The notes under the pieces are model-generated. The model saw only the letters and a program-made list of their open reading frames with translations. It had not been told where the DNA came from and searched no databases. Positions 53,897 through 62,855 of a stretch of DNA of 64,000 nucleotides are shown here, piece by piece. This DNA is from Bacteroidales bacterium. Its GTDB lineage: Bacteria; Bacteroidota; Bacteroidia; Bacteroidales; P3. Position 1 is the stretch's first letter, and each line of letters begins with the position of its first letter. The stretch covers positions 62,001-126,000 of the forward strand of contig JAKSMR010000001.1 in assembly GCA_024400495.1 (NCBI GenBank), written 5' to 3'. The translations under genes were made by a program, and so were the position numbers.

Positions 53897-54487
53897 TTAG
53901 CTTCTCTTGGTGCAGTAGTAGGAGTTCAGGTAGGAGTAGTCTGCGCCGAGGTTGATGGTGTAGATGCCTTTGAAATAGATGGTGGGCAGGTTGTTCTGGA
54001 AGGCGTGGAAGGTGAAGCGGATATACTCTTCGGTATTGGCGTAGTAGTAGTCGCCGATGCAGTTGGCGAGCACGAGGACGCCGTTGTTCTCGGTGGCGGT
54101 GGTGGTGAACCAGGTTTTCTCTTCCTGGGTGGTCTGGTTGACGAAGGTGGCGGTGACGTCAAGGACGCCGTTGCTGCCTTCGGTAATGGTCAGATAGCCG
54201 TGCTCGGGAGGGTTGCGCTTGCCGGTCATGGTCTCGAAGAACTCGTTGTCGAACCAGGTGCCGTCGGAGGTGGTGATGCTGTCGTAGATCATCTCGAGGT
54301 CGTAAACGCCCACAAAGGGGTTGTTGGACTCGTTGTTGCCGTTGCCGTTGCCGTTACCGTTGCCGTTACCGTTGCCGTTGTTCTCGGTATTGGTGTTGTT
54401 TTCGATGGGCTCGTCTTTGGTGCAGGAGGCGAAGGCGAGGCCAAGGGTGAGGAACGCTACTGCGAGGAATAAAAAGTGTTTTCTCAT
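53897..54487 (-). CDS. Lipoprotein with an Asn-Gly repeat linker, 196 aa
   Basis: Start at 54487 (MRKHFLFLAVAFLTLGLAFA), lipobox ending SC then TKDEP. The lipidated N-terminus is followed by a linker of alternating Asn-Gly (about 36-51) encoded by a hexanucleotide repeat, then a beta-rich, lipocalin-like domain of about 140 residues (FVGVYDLEMIYDSITTSDGT, YLTITEGSNGVLDVTATFVN). Probably on the cell surface or periplasm; function unknown. A longer frame start at 54637 would run into the rhomboid gene. Confidence 0.75.
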   Translation of the reverse strand: MRKHFLFLAVAFLTLGLAFASCTKDEPIENNTNTENNGNGNGNGNGNGNGNNESNNPFVGVYDLEMIYDSITTSDGTWFDNEFFETMTGKRNPPEHGYLTITEGSNGVLDVTATFVNQTTQEEKTWFTTTATENNGVLVLANCIGDYYYANTEEYIRFTFHAFQNNLPTIYFKGIYTINLGADYSYLNSYYCTKRS

Positions 54488-54603
54488 AGTGGTAGGGTTT
54501 TTATGTTGTTGTATTATATAACGCGCGAAGGGTAGGTTTATTGTCTTCGGGTGGCGGAAAAAAAACAGGCGGAGACGGGTGCCGAGGGGGCTGCCGATAC
54601 CGC

Positions 54604-55434
54604 TTAGTTCCATCTGTTGAACTGGTGGCGTCGCCAATAAAGGATGAGGATAAAGCCGAAGATCATGCCGCCGAGGTGGGCGAAATGGGCGATGCCGTCG
54701 GCGCTATGGAAGACGCCGAGGAAGAGCTCGACGAGGCCGTAGCCTATGACGAACCACTTGGCTTTGATGGGGAAGAGGAAATAGAGGTAGATGCGCTCGT
54801 TGGGGAACATCATGCCGAAGGCGAGGAGGATGCCGTATACGGCGCCGGAGGCTCCTACTGTGGGAACGCCCATCCTGTTGTCGAGCAGCATCTGTGCTAT
54901 GGCGACAGACTGCTCGCGGCCCTGGATCTCGCTCAGCCCGCTTTGGCTGCGCCAGCTGTCGACGAAGGTGGCGACGGCGTCGGGGTTGTAGGTGTTGCGG
55001 AACCGATGCTGAAGGAGCTGGATAAAGTCGTCGGGGTTGGGGTTGACGGCGTAGGCGTTGATGGCTTCCTGGGCCATATAGCCGCCGAGGCCGGTAATGA
55101 GGGTGTGGACGAGGCCGGCGCCTATGCCACAGGCGAGATAGAAGAAGAGGAAGCGGCGCGTGCCCCAGATGTTCTCGAGCACATAGCCGAACATCCACAG
55201 GGCGAACATGTTGAAGAGGATATGGTCGAAGCTGGCGTGCATAAACTGGTAGGTGAGGTACTGCCAGAAATGGAAATGCTCGCCGTGGGTGGGGTAGAGC
55301 GCCAGCCAGTGGTCGAGCTGGATGCCTCTGCTGGCCATGACGACGGTTGCGAGATAGGCGATGACGTTGATGATGATGAGGTTCTTCACTCCGGCGGGAA
55401 GAACGCGGAAGCCTTGTGGGGAATATTGGTTCAT
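54604..55434 (-). CDS. Rhomboid-family intramembrane serine protease
   Basis: 276 residues, six or more membrane helices. Catalytic Ser196 in VGASGAVYGILLAF and His253 in GIAHFAHLGGMIFGF; the oxyanion/N-terminal motif FMHASFDHILFNMFALW (HxxxN form) is in helix 2. A hydrophilic insert of about 75 residues separates helix 3 from the GASGA helix (about 114-190, with QHRFRNTYNPDAVATFV), larger than in E. coli GlpG. Cleaves membrane proteins within the bilayer. Confidence 0.92.
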   Translation of the reverse strand: MNQYSPQGFRVLPAGVKNLIIINVIAYLATVVMASRGIQLDHWLALYPTHGEHFHFWQYLTYQFMHASFDHILFNMFALWMFGYVLENIWGTRRFLFFYLACGIGAGLVHTLITGLGGYMAQEAINAYAVNPNPDDFIQLLQHRFRNTYNPDAVATFVDSWRSQSGLSEIQGREQSVAIAQMLLDNRMGVPTVGASGAVYGILLAFGMMFPNERIYLYFLFPIKAKWFVIGYGLVELFLGVFHSADGIAHFAHLGGMIFGFILILYWRRHQFNRWN

Positions 55435-55694
55435 AGGTTCGGGTGGCTTTTTTCTATCTGAGGATGACTCCTGAAAATGCTGAAAATCGTTTAAAAAAAA
55501 AGAATTTTTTCTTGTTTTTTGAGGGCTTTGGGTCGGTTTCTTATGGTTTGCCTGGATTTTTTTTCTTCGAGGTCGGGCTCGTCGAGGATGATCTTAGAAA
55601 TTCTGAAAAATTCAAAAAAATGCTAAAAAGTGCTCCCAAATGCTCAAAAATGCTCAAAAAATGCTCCAAAATGCTTGAAAAAGTATTGTCTATT
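55435..55694. repeat. AT-rich spacer with degenerate AAATGCTC tandem units
   Basis: A run at about 55618-55682 repeats AAAATGCTC-like units about every 10-11 bp. A plus-strand frame (55443-55706) crosses it and encodes a Lys/Phe-rich low-complexity string, judged not a gene. Confidence 0.55.
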
Positions 55695-55885
55695 GGTAAT
55701 CTCTAAAAATTGATTTTCAAACGATTTTTGATTATGGGCGAGCAGGTTTCTTCTTTGAACGAAGGCGCAATGCGGTGCATTGTAACTGAGTGAAAAGAAG
55801 AAAGATGCCGTTCGGAATCGAAAAGCGTGAAAAAGTAATATTTTTTAATATCCTTCATCATTACGTTGAATTTTTAGAGGTTACC
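55695..55885. mobile_element. MITE-like element, copy D (191 bp), with possible 4-bp target duplication
   Basis: Left end GGTAATCTCTAAAAATT and right end AATTTTTAGAGGTTACC pair with one mismatch. The element is flanked by TATT on both sides (55691-55694 and 55886-55889), a plausible target-site duplication. Interior noncoding. A further end-like sequence, GGATTTTTAGAGGTTATC at 55913-55930, overlaps the mutL stop codon. Confidence 0.65.
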
Positions 55886-55924
55886 TATTGCTGTTTTTGT
55901 TGTTCTAGGTCGGATTTTTAGAGG

Positions 55925-57790
55925 TTATCTGAACTTTTCTTCGAGGTCGAGCTCGTTGAGGATGATCATGGTCTTCTTTCCGTTGGGGGCGAGGTTGGGC
56001 ACCTGGCAGGCGAAAAGCTGTCCGATGATGCTCTGCATCTCTTCGGGCTGGAGGGGGGTACCCGCTTTGATGGCCATCTGGCGGGCCATAGACTGGCAGA
56101 TGGCGGTGTCTCTGTCGCCGAATTTCTGCATCATGGCTCCCTTGTAGTCGGCCAGGAGCTGCTCGAAGAGGGACTGGAGGTTGCCGTCCTGCACGTTGGG
56201 CGGGGTGGCGGTAACGACATAGGTGGTGGCGTTCACGCCGTCGATGGCGAAGCCCATGCTGCGGATCTCGCCAAGGAGCTCGTTCATCAGCTCGCCGTCG
56301 CTGGGGCTGAAGGTGCAGGTGACGGGGAAGAGGAGCTGCTGGGCTCCGACGGGGCTGTCGGCGTTGGCGCGTCTCCTGTCCATAAACTCCTCAAAAAGGA
56401 TGCGCTCGTGGGCGCGTTGCTGGTGGATGACGAGCAGGCCGGATTTGAGGGTGGAGATGATGTAGGTGTTCTTGTAGGAGAGGGGTGACGCGGGCGTGGA
56501 GATGGCGGGCTGCTCCTCGGCGTCGGCGTCGTCGTCGGAGAAGCCGAAGGTGAGGTCCTCGCTCTTGGCTGCAGCATAGGCTTCCTCCCATGAGGAGGAG
56601 GGTCGCATCCTGCTTCCCGTGGTGCTGCCGAAGGAGGTGCCGCTGCTGCGGAGGGCGCCGCCCGATCTGCTCTCGGAGGTGGTGTGGAAGGGGTTGTAGT
56701 CGGGGTTGAAGGTGATATGCGGCTCCTGAGGCGTATACTCGGAGGGGGCGGGGGAGAAGTCGATGTCGGTAGAGGGGTTGAACTCGATCTCGGTAGCGAG
56801 GGAGAACTGGCCGATGGCTTTCTTGGTGGCGGCGCGAAGGATGGCGAAGAGGGCGTGCTCGTCGACAAAACGCACCTCGGTCTTTGTGGGGTGGATGTTG
56901 ACGTCGATGCGGCTGGGGTCGACCTGGATGAAGAGGAAGTAGCTGGGGTAGGTGCGCTCGGGGATGAGCTCGGCATAGGCTTTCTCGACGGCCGTGGAGA
57001 GCGCCAGATGCTTGATGAAGCGGTTGTTGACGAAGATATACTGCTCGTTGCGGGTCTTGCGCACGTGCTCGGGCTTGCCCACATAGCCTTCGACGCTCAC
57101 CAGCTCGGTACTTTCGCTTATGGGATAGAGGCGCTCGCTGGTCCCCGAGCCGAAGATGGCGGCAATGCGCTGGGCTTTGTTTCCGGCACGGAGGTCGTAG
57201 AGGAGCTTGCCGTTGTGGTGGAGGGTGAAGGCGACATGGTTGTTGACGATGGCCACGCGACGGAAGATGTCGTCGATATGGGAGAGCTCGACGCTATCTT
57301 TCTTGAGGAAGTTGCGTCGCGCGGGGATGTTGAAGAAGAGGTTCTTCACGGCGATGGAGGTGCCGGCGTTGCAGCTGCAGGGCTCCTGGCTCTTCACCTC
57401 GCAGCCTTCAATGAGGACGCAGGTGCCGAGCTCGTTGTTGAGCTGGCGGGTGCGCAGCTCTACCTGCGCCACGGCGGCGATGGAGGCCAACGCCTCGCCA
57501 CGAAATCCCATGGTGCGGATGGCGAAGAGGTCGTCGGCAGCATGGATCTTGGAGGTGGCATGGCGCTCGAAGCAGAGCCGGGCGTCGCTGTCGCTCATGC
57601 CGCAGCCGTTGTCGATGACCTGTATAAGGGTGCGGCCGGCGTCGCGGAGGATGAGCTGGATGGAGGTGGCTCCGGCGTCGATGGCGTTCTCGAGCAACTC
57701 CTTGACGGCAGAGGCGGGACGGTCCACAACCTCGCCGGCGGCAATCTGGTTGGCTACGTTATCGGGCAGTATGTTGATGATATCGGACAC
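55925..57790 (-). CDS. mutL: DNA mismatch repair protein MutL
   Basis: 621 residues with GTG start at 57790 (V/MSDIINILPDNVANQIAAGE). GHKL ATPase motifs: ENAIDAGATS, DNGCGMS, TMGFRGEALASI. Then a proline/serine-rich linker (about 345-445) and the C-terminal dimerisation domain (QQRAHERILFEEFM). The Mn-endonuclease motif DQHAxxExxxxE is replaced by HQQRAHERILFEEF, which keeps part of it; activity as a nicking enzyme is uncertain. A frame start at 57859 lies inside the promoter box and is rejected. Confidence 0.93.
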   Translation of the reverse strand: MSDIINILPDNVANQIAAGEVVDRPASAVKELLENAIDAGATSIQLILRDAGRTLIQVIDNGCGMSDSDARLCFERHATSKIHAADDLFAIRTMGFRGEALASIAAVAQVELRTRQLNNELGTCVLIEGCEVKSQEPCSCNAGTSIAVKNLFFNIPARRNFLKKDSVELSHIDDIFRRVAIVNNHVAFTLHHNGKLLYDLRAGNKAQRIAAIFGSGTSERLYPISESTELVSVEGYVGKPEHVRKTRNEQYIFVNNRFIKHLALSTAVEKAYAELIPERTYPSYFLFIQVDPSRIDVNIHPTKTEVRFVDEHALFAILRAATKKAIGQFSLATEIEFNPSTDIDFSPAPSEYTPQEPHITFNPDYNPFHTTSESRSGGALRSSGTSFGSTTGSRMRPSSSWEEAYAAAKSEDLTFGFSDDDADAEEQPAISTPASPLSYKNTYIISTLKSGLLVIHQQRAHERILFEEFMDRRRANADSPVGAQQLLFPVTCTFSPSDGELMNELLGEIRSMGFAIDGVNATTYVVTATPPNVQDGNLQSLFEQLLADYKGAMMQKFGDRDTAICQSMARQMAIKAGTPLQPEEMQSIIGQLFACQVPNLAPNGKKTMIILNELDLEEKFR

Positions 57791-57856
57791 TATATTATGG
57801 TGTAAGTGGGTGATGCTGCCGTCGTTACGGAGGGCGCTCCTCCTACGGACAGAATG

Positions 57857-57864
57857 CAAAGATA
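57857..57864 (-). promoter_or_regulatory. Promoter -7 box of mutL
   Basis: The minus strand reads TATCTTTG, 66 bp upstream of the GTG start chosen for mutL; the expected transcript begins near 57850. Confidence 0.65.
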
Positions 57865-57980
57865 CGAAAAAATATAGAAAGGTGACACCTTAAGATTAGA
57901 AAAAAATCAACATGGCGGTATTGTCAGGAACTCTCGGCGTGCTCCTCTCTGCCGGGCTGGCGGACCGAACCGATGATGCC

Positions 57981-59444
57981 CTATTGTCTCTTCTGCCATC
58001 CTAACAGGCTGACAACCATGCCGACGCCCATGCCCCAGTAGACGGGGTCGGCGGGCAGATGCAGCATCTGGGCCGCAAGGAGGGTGAGGGTGCCGGCTAT
58101 CAAGGAGGCCAGCGCATAGCGGGGCTTGATCCTGCCGGGAAGGAAGAGCGCTCCGCTAAGAGGGACGAGCACGGCTGTGGCCCTCAGGCCGAGGGAGAGG
58201 AAGCCGAGGTCGTTGATGAAGGTGCTCTGTACCAGGAGCGAGACGGCGACGCCGGTCAGGAGTATGGCGACGATGATGAGTCTCAGCATCTTGAGCGTGA
58301 CGGGACTGCTGGCATCCGGCCGGCGTCGTCTCGCCCATTCCCTGAGCTGCCCCAGCACGTCGCGGCCGATGATGGTGGCTGCGCCAAGCACCAGTCCGCT
58401 ACCACCTCCGACGATGGTGATGAAGAGGGTGCCGAGCACCATCCCTCCAAAGAACCCGGGCAGGTGGTTGGTGATGAAGGCGGGAAACGCCTGCACGGAG
58501 GTCTCTATCACCCCCATGCCTTCGGGAACGGAGGCTCCGACGGCTTGCAGCTGGAGCAGCTCGGCAGAAGTGATGTAGTGCGACCGCATATACATGCCCA
58601 CCAACGTGCAGGCGGCGCCGATGGGAGGGATGAGGAAGGCGCAAAGCAACGACCCTCGTCGTGCGGCGCCATTGCTGCGTCCTGCCCAGATGCCCTGGGC
58701 ATAAGTCTGTGTGGCAAGGACACCCAGTATCAACGACAGGCAGGAGCCGATATCTTTCAAAGGCCCGCGCGCAAGGAAGTTGCTGTAGTTGTCGGCTTCG
58801 ACGGGCAGCCCTCTCCCTTGCAGGGAGGCGATGGAGGCTGTCAGCCCGTCCCATCCTTGGGCGCTCTTCCATACGAACAGGCCGGCAACGATGGAGGAGA
58901 CATAGAGCAGGCCCATCTTGACGATGCCGCCCCATCCGGCGCCCCAGAGGCCGCCAAAGACCACATACACCATCATCAGAGCTATGGCAACGAAGGCGGC
59001 GACGAGGTAGCTCATGGGGATGAGAGAGGTGAGGAGGGCGGAAGAGGCGATGATCTGGGCTATGATGCTGATAAAGATGCCGATGAGGCAGAGCACGGAG
59101 CCGACGATCTCGGTCTTGCGTCCATATTCCCTCGAGATGACTTCCATCAAAGTGACACATCCGCTCGAGCGCAACGGCTTGGTGTAGATCAACGCCAACG
59201 CCAGACAGCCTAGCGCGGCTCCGATAGTGAACCACCAGGCGGAGATGCCGAAATGGAAGGCCAGCTGGGCTGTACCTACGGTAGACTGCCCGCTAACGAT
59301 GGTCCCCATGATGGTTCCGCACACCACCCATCCGCTAGCTTTCCCGCCTCCGGTAGTGAAGGTGGCGGCGTCTTTGGCTTTGCGTCCCGAGAGGAGCCCG
59401 ATGGCGATGATGAGCGCTATGGTGAGGAGGAGTCCGAAGAGCAT
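57981..59444 (-). CDS. Sodium:solute symporter (SSS family)
   Basis: 487 residues, about 13 membrane helices. Start at 59444 (MLFGLLLTIALIIAIGLLSG). The N-terminal block GGGKASGWVVCGTIMGTIVS with TVGTAQLAF is the Na+-binding region of the LeuT-fold SSS family; GNAT- or sensor-type extensions are absent. Substrate not predictable. The in-frame upstream stretch (59445-59537) contains a 19-bp tandem duplication (GCTTGGTTTGGACAGAGCA) and is noncoding. Confidence 0.88.
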   Translation of the reverse strand: MLFGLLLTIALIIAIGLLSGRKAKDAATFTTGGGKASGWVVCGTIMGTIVSGQSTVGTAQLAFHFGISAWWFTIGAALGCLALALIYTKPLRSSGCVTLMEVISREYGRKTEIVGSVLCLIGIFISIIAQIIASSALLTSLIPMSYLVAAFVAIALMMVYVVFGGLWGAGWGGIVKMGLLYVSSIVAGLFVWKSAQGWDGLTASIASLQGRGLPVEADNYSNFLARGPLKDIGSCLSLILGVLATQTYAQGIWAGRSNGAARRGSLLCAFLIPPIGAACTLVGMYMRSHYITSAELLQLQAVGASVPEGMGVIETSVQAFPAFITNHLPGFFGGMVLGTLFITIVGGGSGLVLGAATIIGRDVLGQLREWARRRRPDASSPVTLKMLRLIIVAILLTGVAVSLLVQSTFINDLGFLSLGLRATAVLVPLSGALFLPGRIKPRYALASLIAGTLTLLAAQMLHLPADPVYWGMGVGMVVSLLGWQKRQ

Positions 59445-59527
59445 GGGTGGAGGAGTAGGGTAGAACGGCTTGGTTTGGACAGAGCAGCTTGGTTTGGACG
59501 GAGCGGCTTGGGTTGGGTGCCAATCAA

Positions 59528-59551
59528 AAAGAGACACCCGGAAGGTGTCTC
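59528..59551 (-). terminator. Terminator of the OmpA-family gene
   Basis: An 8-bp stem, GAGACACC (59531-59538) and GGTGTCTC (59544-59551), followed on the minus strand by TTTTTGATTG. Confidence 0.9.
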
Positions 59552-59575
59552 TTCTTTATCTCGTTGGGATTTAGT

Positions 59576-60955
59576 CTATTTGAGAGGTGCCACGTTGGTG
59601 ATGATGAGGTCGATCTTCACGTCCTTGAATCCGGCACCTTTGTTGAGGGCGGCGGTAGCGGAGCGCTTGATCTCGTTCTGGGTCATGCCTTCGACGGAGA
59701 GCTGCTTCTCGTCAACGCCGTTCTTGATCAGATAGTCCTTGACGGCCTGGGCGCGGGCAACGGAGGCCTTCTGGTCTTCGAGCATATCGACGCCATAGCT
59801 CTGGACATAGCCTTTGATCTTGAAGCTCACCTCGGGGTGGTTCTTGACGAGGGTGACGTAGTTCATCAGCTCGGCATCAGACTCGGGAAGGAGGTTCTGG
59901 TCGTCGTCGAAATAGATCTCCGACAAGGGGAAGTTGGTGCCTTTGACGCATTTCTTCATGATGAAGCGCTTGAGGGTGTCGCTCTTGAACTCGTTGGCGT
60001 TGAACTCGCTCCACATGCCGAAGTAGCCGTCGCGACGTGCGTACATCGTGTAGTCGTAGCCGGGGACGAGCTGCACTTTGCCGCCTTTGAAGTTGGAGTT
60101 CTTTACGATGGCGCGGTTGTTGGTGTTCTTCTCAAGGATGAGAAGGTCGACATCGATGGTTTTCTTGATGGCGGGGTCGTAGAACACCATGGTGGCGTTG
60201 ATGGTCTCCATCTTTACCGAGACCTTGATGGTGTGGCCGGCGCCGTTGTTGTTGAGGTTGTCGAGAGCGATGTAGTAGATCTCGCCTTTGCGTACGGGGA
60301 TGGACTTGATCATGCAGTCGAAGCTCTTCTTGTCGACGAAGAGGCGGGTGCCTTCTTTGCTCATGCCGATCTTGGGAGCGGCAGGCTTGGCTGTCGTGGT
60401 GGCAGGCTTGGCGGCGGTGCCGGTCTTGGGGGCGGGCTTGGCGGCAGCTGCTGCAGCAGCAAGGACGGAGTCGCTGATGCTGGAGAGGTTGGCGGCTACG
60501 GGTTTGATCTTGCCTTCGATGAGACGGTTGGAGAAATAGACGTCGGTATATTTGTATACGAGGAAGTCGTAGTCGTCTGTGACATTAGTGGGGGTTATCT
60601 CGATTTCAAGATTGCCGCTATAGGGCACTTCGAATTTGTACCAGGTGGAGTTGTGCTCGAACTCGAAGACGTTGGGGTTGTTCTTGTCGCGCATCACGTC
60701 CTGGACACGTCCTGCTCCTTTGGGAGCTGTGGTGGGACCGTAGGCGTTATCGGCCTGAAGATCGATAGCGAATATGCAGTCGTTGCTGTTGTAGGGAAGC
60801 TGGACTTCGACGGGAGCGGGTTGTTCAACAACAGGCTTTTTCTTAGAAGATGAAGTTTTGGAGGATGAGGTTTTGCTCGTCTTGCTTTGTGCCTGCACAC
60901 CATATGCGCAGAGCAAAAGTGCGCAAAGGATGATTGCAGATAGTACTCGTTTCAT
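59576..60955 (-). CDS. OmpA-family cell-envelope protein
   Basis: 459 residues. Signal peptide (MKRVLSAIILCALLLCAYGV, cleaved near QAQ), a Lys/Ser-rich stretch, a lectin-like N-terminal beta domain (FEFEHNSTWYKFEVPYSGNL), an Ala/Pro/Lys-rich linker (about 165-200), then an OmpA-like peptidoglycan-binding domain (about 345-459, SEIYFDDDQNLLPESDAELM, ASVARAQAVKDYLIKNGV). It lacks the eight-strand OmpA barrel, so it probably links outer membrane or T9SS parts to peptidoglycan. Strong promoter and terminator of its own. Confidence 0.85.
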   Translation of the reverse strand: MKRVLSAIILCALLLCAYGVQAQSKTSKTSSSKTSSSKKKPVVEQPAPVEVQLPYNSNDCIFAIDLQADNAYGPTTAPKGAGRVQDVMRDKNNPNVFEFEHNSTWYKFEVPYSGNLEIEITPTNVTDDYDFLVYKYTDVYFSNRLIEGKIKPVAANLSSISDSVLAAAAAAAKPAPKTGTAAKPATTTAKPAAPKIGMSKEGTRLFVDKKSFDCMIKSIPVRKGEIYYIALDNLNNNGAGHTIKVSVKMETINATMVFYDPAIKKTIDVDLLILEKNTNNRAIVKNSNFKGGKVQLVPGYDYTMYARRDGYFGMWSEFNANEFKSDTLKRFIMKKCVKGTNFPLSEIYFDDDQNLLPESDAELMNYVTLVKNHPEVSFKIKGYVQSYGVDMLEDQKASVARAQAVKDYLIKNGVDEKQLSVEGMTQNEIKRSATAALNKGAGFKDVKIDLIITNVAPLK

Positions 60956-61028
60956 ATGACTGATTATTATTTACATAGAACAGGCCGGGCTTTGTAGGAA
61001 GGGCATGTTTATGCATATTATACCAATG

Positions 61029-61058
61029 CAAAGATACAACTTTATTTTGATATAGCAA
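61029..61058 (-). promoter_or_regulatory. Consensus promoter of the OmpA-family gene
   Basis: On the minus strand: TTG (61056-61058), 19-bp spacer, TATCTTTG (61029-61036), about 74 bp upstream of the ATG. Perfect Bacteroidota consensus. Confidence 0.85.
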
Positions 61059-61314
61059 AACTTTTTATATAAAATTTGTATTTCCTCTTTTATTATGTGC
61101 GTGCGCGAGGGCGTATCCGCAAGGGAATAAACAAAGAGTCGACAGACGTAGGGTCGTCGGTTTTCCCCACGTAGTCGTTATCGACAGAAAGAGCATCTCT
61201 TTGCGAATGGTAAAGACTATGATGCGCCGTAGCAGAGTCGATCTTCTGTCGTTAACTTGCGGTAGACGTGGTTCTCTGATACGACGCAGATGCTATGTTT
61301 GCAGGAGGTAAAGG
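61059..61314. other. Spacer between the OmpA-family gene and the heptose cluster
   Basis: AT-rich up to about 61095, then about 220 bp of mixed composition with several GTCGA/TCGAC words (AGTCGACAGAC, GTCGTTATCGACAG, GAGTCGATC) and no reading frame. I recognise nothing in it. Confidence 0.3.
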
Positions 61315-62007
61315 TCAGATGAGCTCTTTCTGGGCTCGGAAATAGTCGTCGGGAACGCCAATGTCGATGAAATAGGAGCTGCTGGGTAGGGCAAAGAGGC
61401 TCTTGCTCTGATAGTTGGCCTGCATGATATCTTTCTCAAAGGAGAAGGTGTCGCCGACCTGATAGCCATCAAAGAGGGCTTTGTCCATGCGATAGATGCC
61501 TCCGTTGATCCAGCCTTGTCCCTGCGACTCGCTCTTTTCTGCAAAGCGAATGATCCTGTGGCTGTTGTCGATCTCAACAGACCCGTAGCGTGAGGTGTCG
61601 TCGACCTGCCGGAGGAAGATGCTCAGCATGGTTCCGTTCTGCTGGTGGAACTGCTCCAAGGCGGAGTAGTCTACCTTGAACATAGTGTCGCCGTTGAGCA
61701 CGGTAACTGTCTCGTTCTGGCAATGTTGCAAGGCGTTAAGGATGCCTCCTCCTGTGCCGAGTGGCGTGGTCTCCTGGGCATAGGATATCCGGATGCCTTT
61801 GTACTCACAGCCGAAATGCTGCTCTATCTTTTCGTGAAGGTAGCCGGTAGAGAGCACGATATGGTCGTAGCCGAACGTGGCGAGGTAGTCGATGAGTATC
61901 TCAAGAAAAGGACGCTCTCCTATGGGCGCCATAGGCTTGGGGACGTCGCTAACCACATGACGGAGACGGGTGCCGAAACCACCAGCAAGGATGACAGCTT
62001 CTTTCAT
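61315..62007 (-). CDS. hddC: D-glycero-D-manno-heptose-1-phosphate nucleotidyltransferase (HddC-like)
   Basis: 230 residues, GT-A-like nucleotidyltransferase: N-terminal signature VILAGGFGTRLRHVVSDVPK, then PMAPIGERPFLEIL and the metal-binding VTVLNGDTMFKVD. With gmhA and hddA nearby it should add GMP to heptose 1-phosphate to give GDP-D,D-heptose for S-layer, capsule or LPS glycan. By sequence alone it could be another sugar-1-phosphate nucleotidyltransferase. 6 bp after gmhA. Confidence 0.82.
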   Translation of the reverse strand: MKEAVILAGGFGTRLRHVVSDVPKPMAPIGERPFLEILIDYLATFGYDHIVLSTGYLHEKIEQHFGCEYKGIRISYAQETTPLGTGGGILNALQHCQNETVTVLNGDTMFKVDYSALEQFHQQNGTMLSIFLRQVDDTSRYGSVEIDNSHRIIRFAEKSESQGQGWINGGIYRMDKALFDGYQVGDTFSFEKDIMQANYQSKSLFALPSSSYFIDIGVPDDYFRAQKELI

Positions 62008-62013
62008 CTTTTT

Positions 62014-62601
62014 TTAGTGCTGCTGGCGGGTGAAGAGTGCCGATTCGACAAGCTCGCAGATGATGTGGCCGATCATGATGTGGCTCTCCTGGATGCGGGG
62101 GGTGTCGGTAGAGGGGACGTTGAGCAAGAGGTCGCTCTGATCCTTCATCTTGCCGCCAGTCTCACCTGTGAGGGAGATGGTCTTGATGCCCAGCTCTTTG
62201 CAGACGTCATAGGCCATGAGGATATTCTTGGAGTTGCCCGAGGTGGAGATGCCGACGAGCACGTCGCCTTTCTTGCCTGTGCCTCTGATGAGGCGGGAGA
62301 AGATGAGGTCGTAGCCGTAGTCGTTGCCAACAGCTGTGAGGTAGGAGGTGTTGCAATGTAACGCTTCGGCGTTGAGAGGAGGACGGTCGAAATAGAAACG
62401 GCCGCTTAGCTCGGCTGCGAGATGTTGTGCGTCGGCAGCGCTTCCGCCATTGCCGCAGAAATGGATCTTGCCTCCGTTCTTGAGGGATTCGATGATGATA
62501 TTGGCAGCCTCTTCGATTCGCTCCATGAAGGCGGGATTCTCGAGGATAGTCTGCTTGGCAGCTATGCTCTGCTCGATGGATTCTTGTATTCTGTTGTTCA
62601 T
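62014..62601 (-). CDS. gmhA: Sedoheptulose-7-phosphate isomerase
   Basis: 195 residues from 62601 (MNNRIQESIEQSIAAKQTIL). SIS domain with CGNGGSAADAQHLAAELSGR, the GmhA signature, and GISTSGNSKNILMAYDVC. It converts sedoheptulose 7-phosphate to D,D-heptose 7-phosphate, the first step for both ADP- and GDP-heptose. 6 bp before hddC. An upstream start at 62631 is possible but adds ten atypical residues. Confidence 0.92.
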   Translation of the reverse strand: MNNRIQESIEQSIAAKQTILENPAFMERIEEAANIIIESLKNGGKIHFCGNGGSAADAQHLAAELSGRFYFDRPPLNAEALHCNTSYLTAVGNDYGYDLIFSRLIRGTGKKGDVLVGISTSGNSKNILMAYDVCKELGIKTISLTGETGGKMKDQSDLLLNVPSTDTPRIQESHIMIGHIICELVESALFTRQQH

Positions 62602-62640
62602 GCTTGTCTGTGTTATTAGGTTGATAGCCATTAGGTTGGC

Positions 62641-62793
62641 TTAGTTTTTGTTAAGTATGATCAATGCGGCAATAACGCCGGGAACCCATCCGCAGCAGGT
62701 CAGAATGAAGGTGATGAGGCATGAGCCGCATCCTCGGTCGATAACAGCCAGAGGAGGAAAGAGGATGGCTAATATTACTCTCCAGATTGACAT
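62641..62793 (-). CDS. Pmp3/YqaE-family (UPF0057) small membrane protein, 50 aa
   Basis: MSIWRVILAILFPPLAVIDR followed by GCGSCLITFILTCCGWVPGV and IAALIILNKN: two membrane helices with the conserved FPP and WVPG motifs of Pmp3. In yeast and plants Pmp3 affects membrane potential under salt stress; bacterial roles are less clear. It lies between hddA and gmhA, transcribed in the same direction. Confidence 0.85.
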   Translation of the reverse strand: MSIWRVILAILFPPLAVIDRGCGSCLITFILTCCGWVPGVIAALIILNKN

Positions 62794-62855
62794 AGGTATA
62801 AATGTTTATTAGGTTTCCGTTGTGATGTTTTCTTCTGAGTCGAGAGGGGCTGCTA

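Noticed and set aside
55443..55706. 87-codon plus-strand frame after the rhomboid gene
   Set aside because: Low-complexity Lys/Phe/Ser translation of the AAATGCTC repeat region, ending inside element D.
57791..57859. Longer MutL start
   Set aside because: The alternative start codon lies inside the TATCTTTG promoter box, and the extra residues are not MutL-like.
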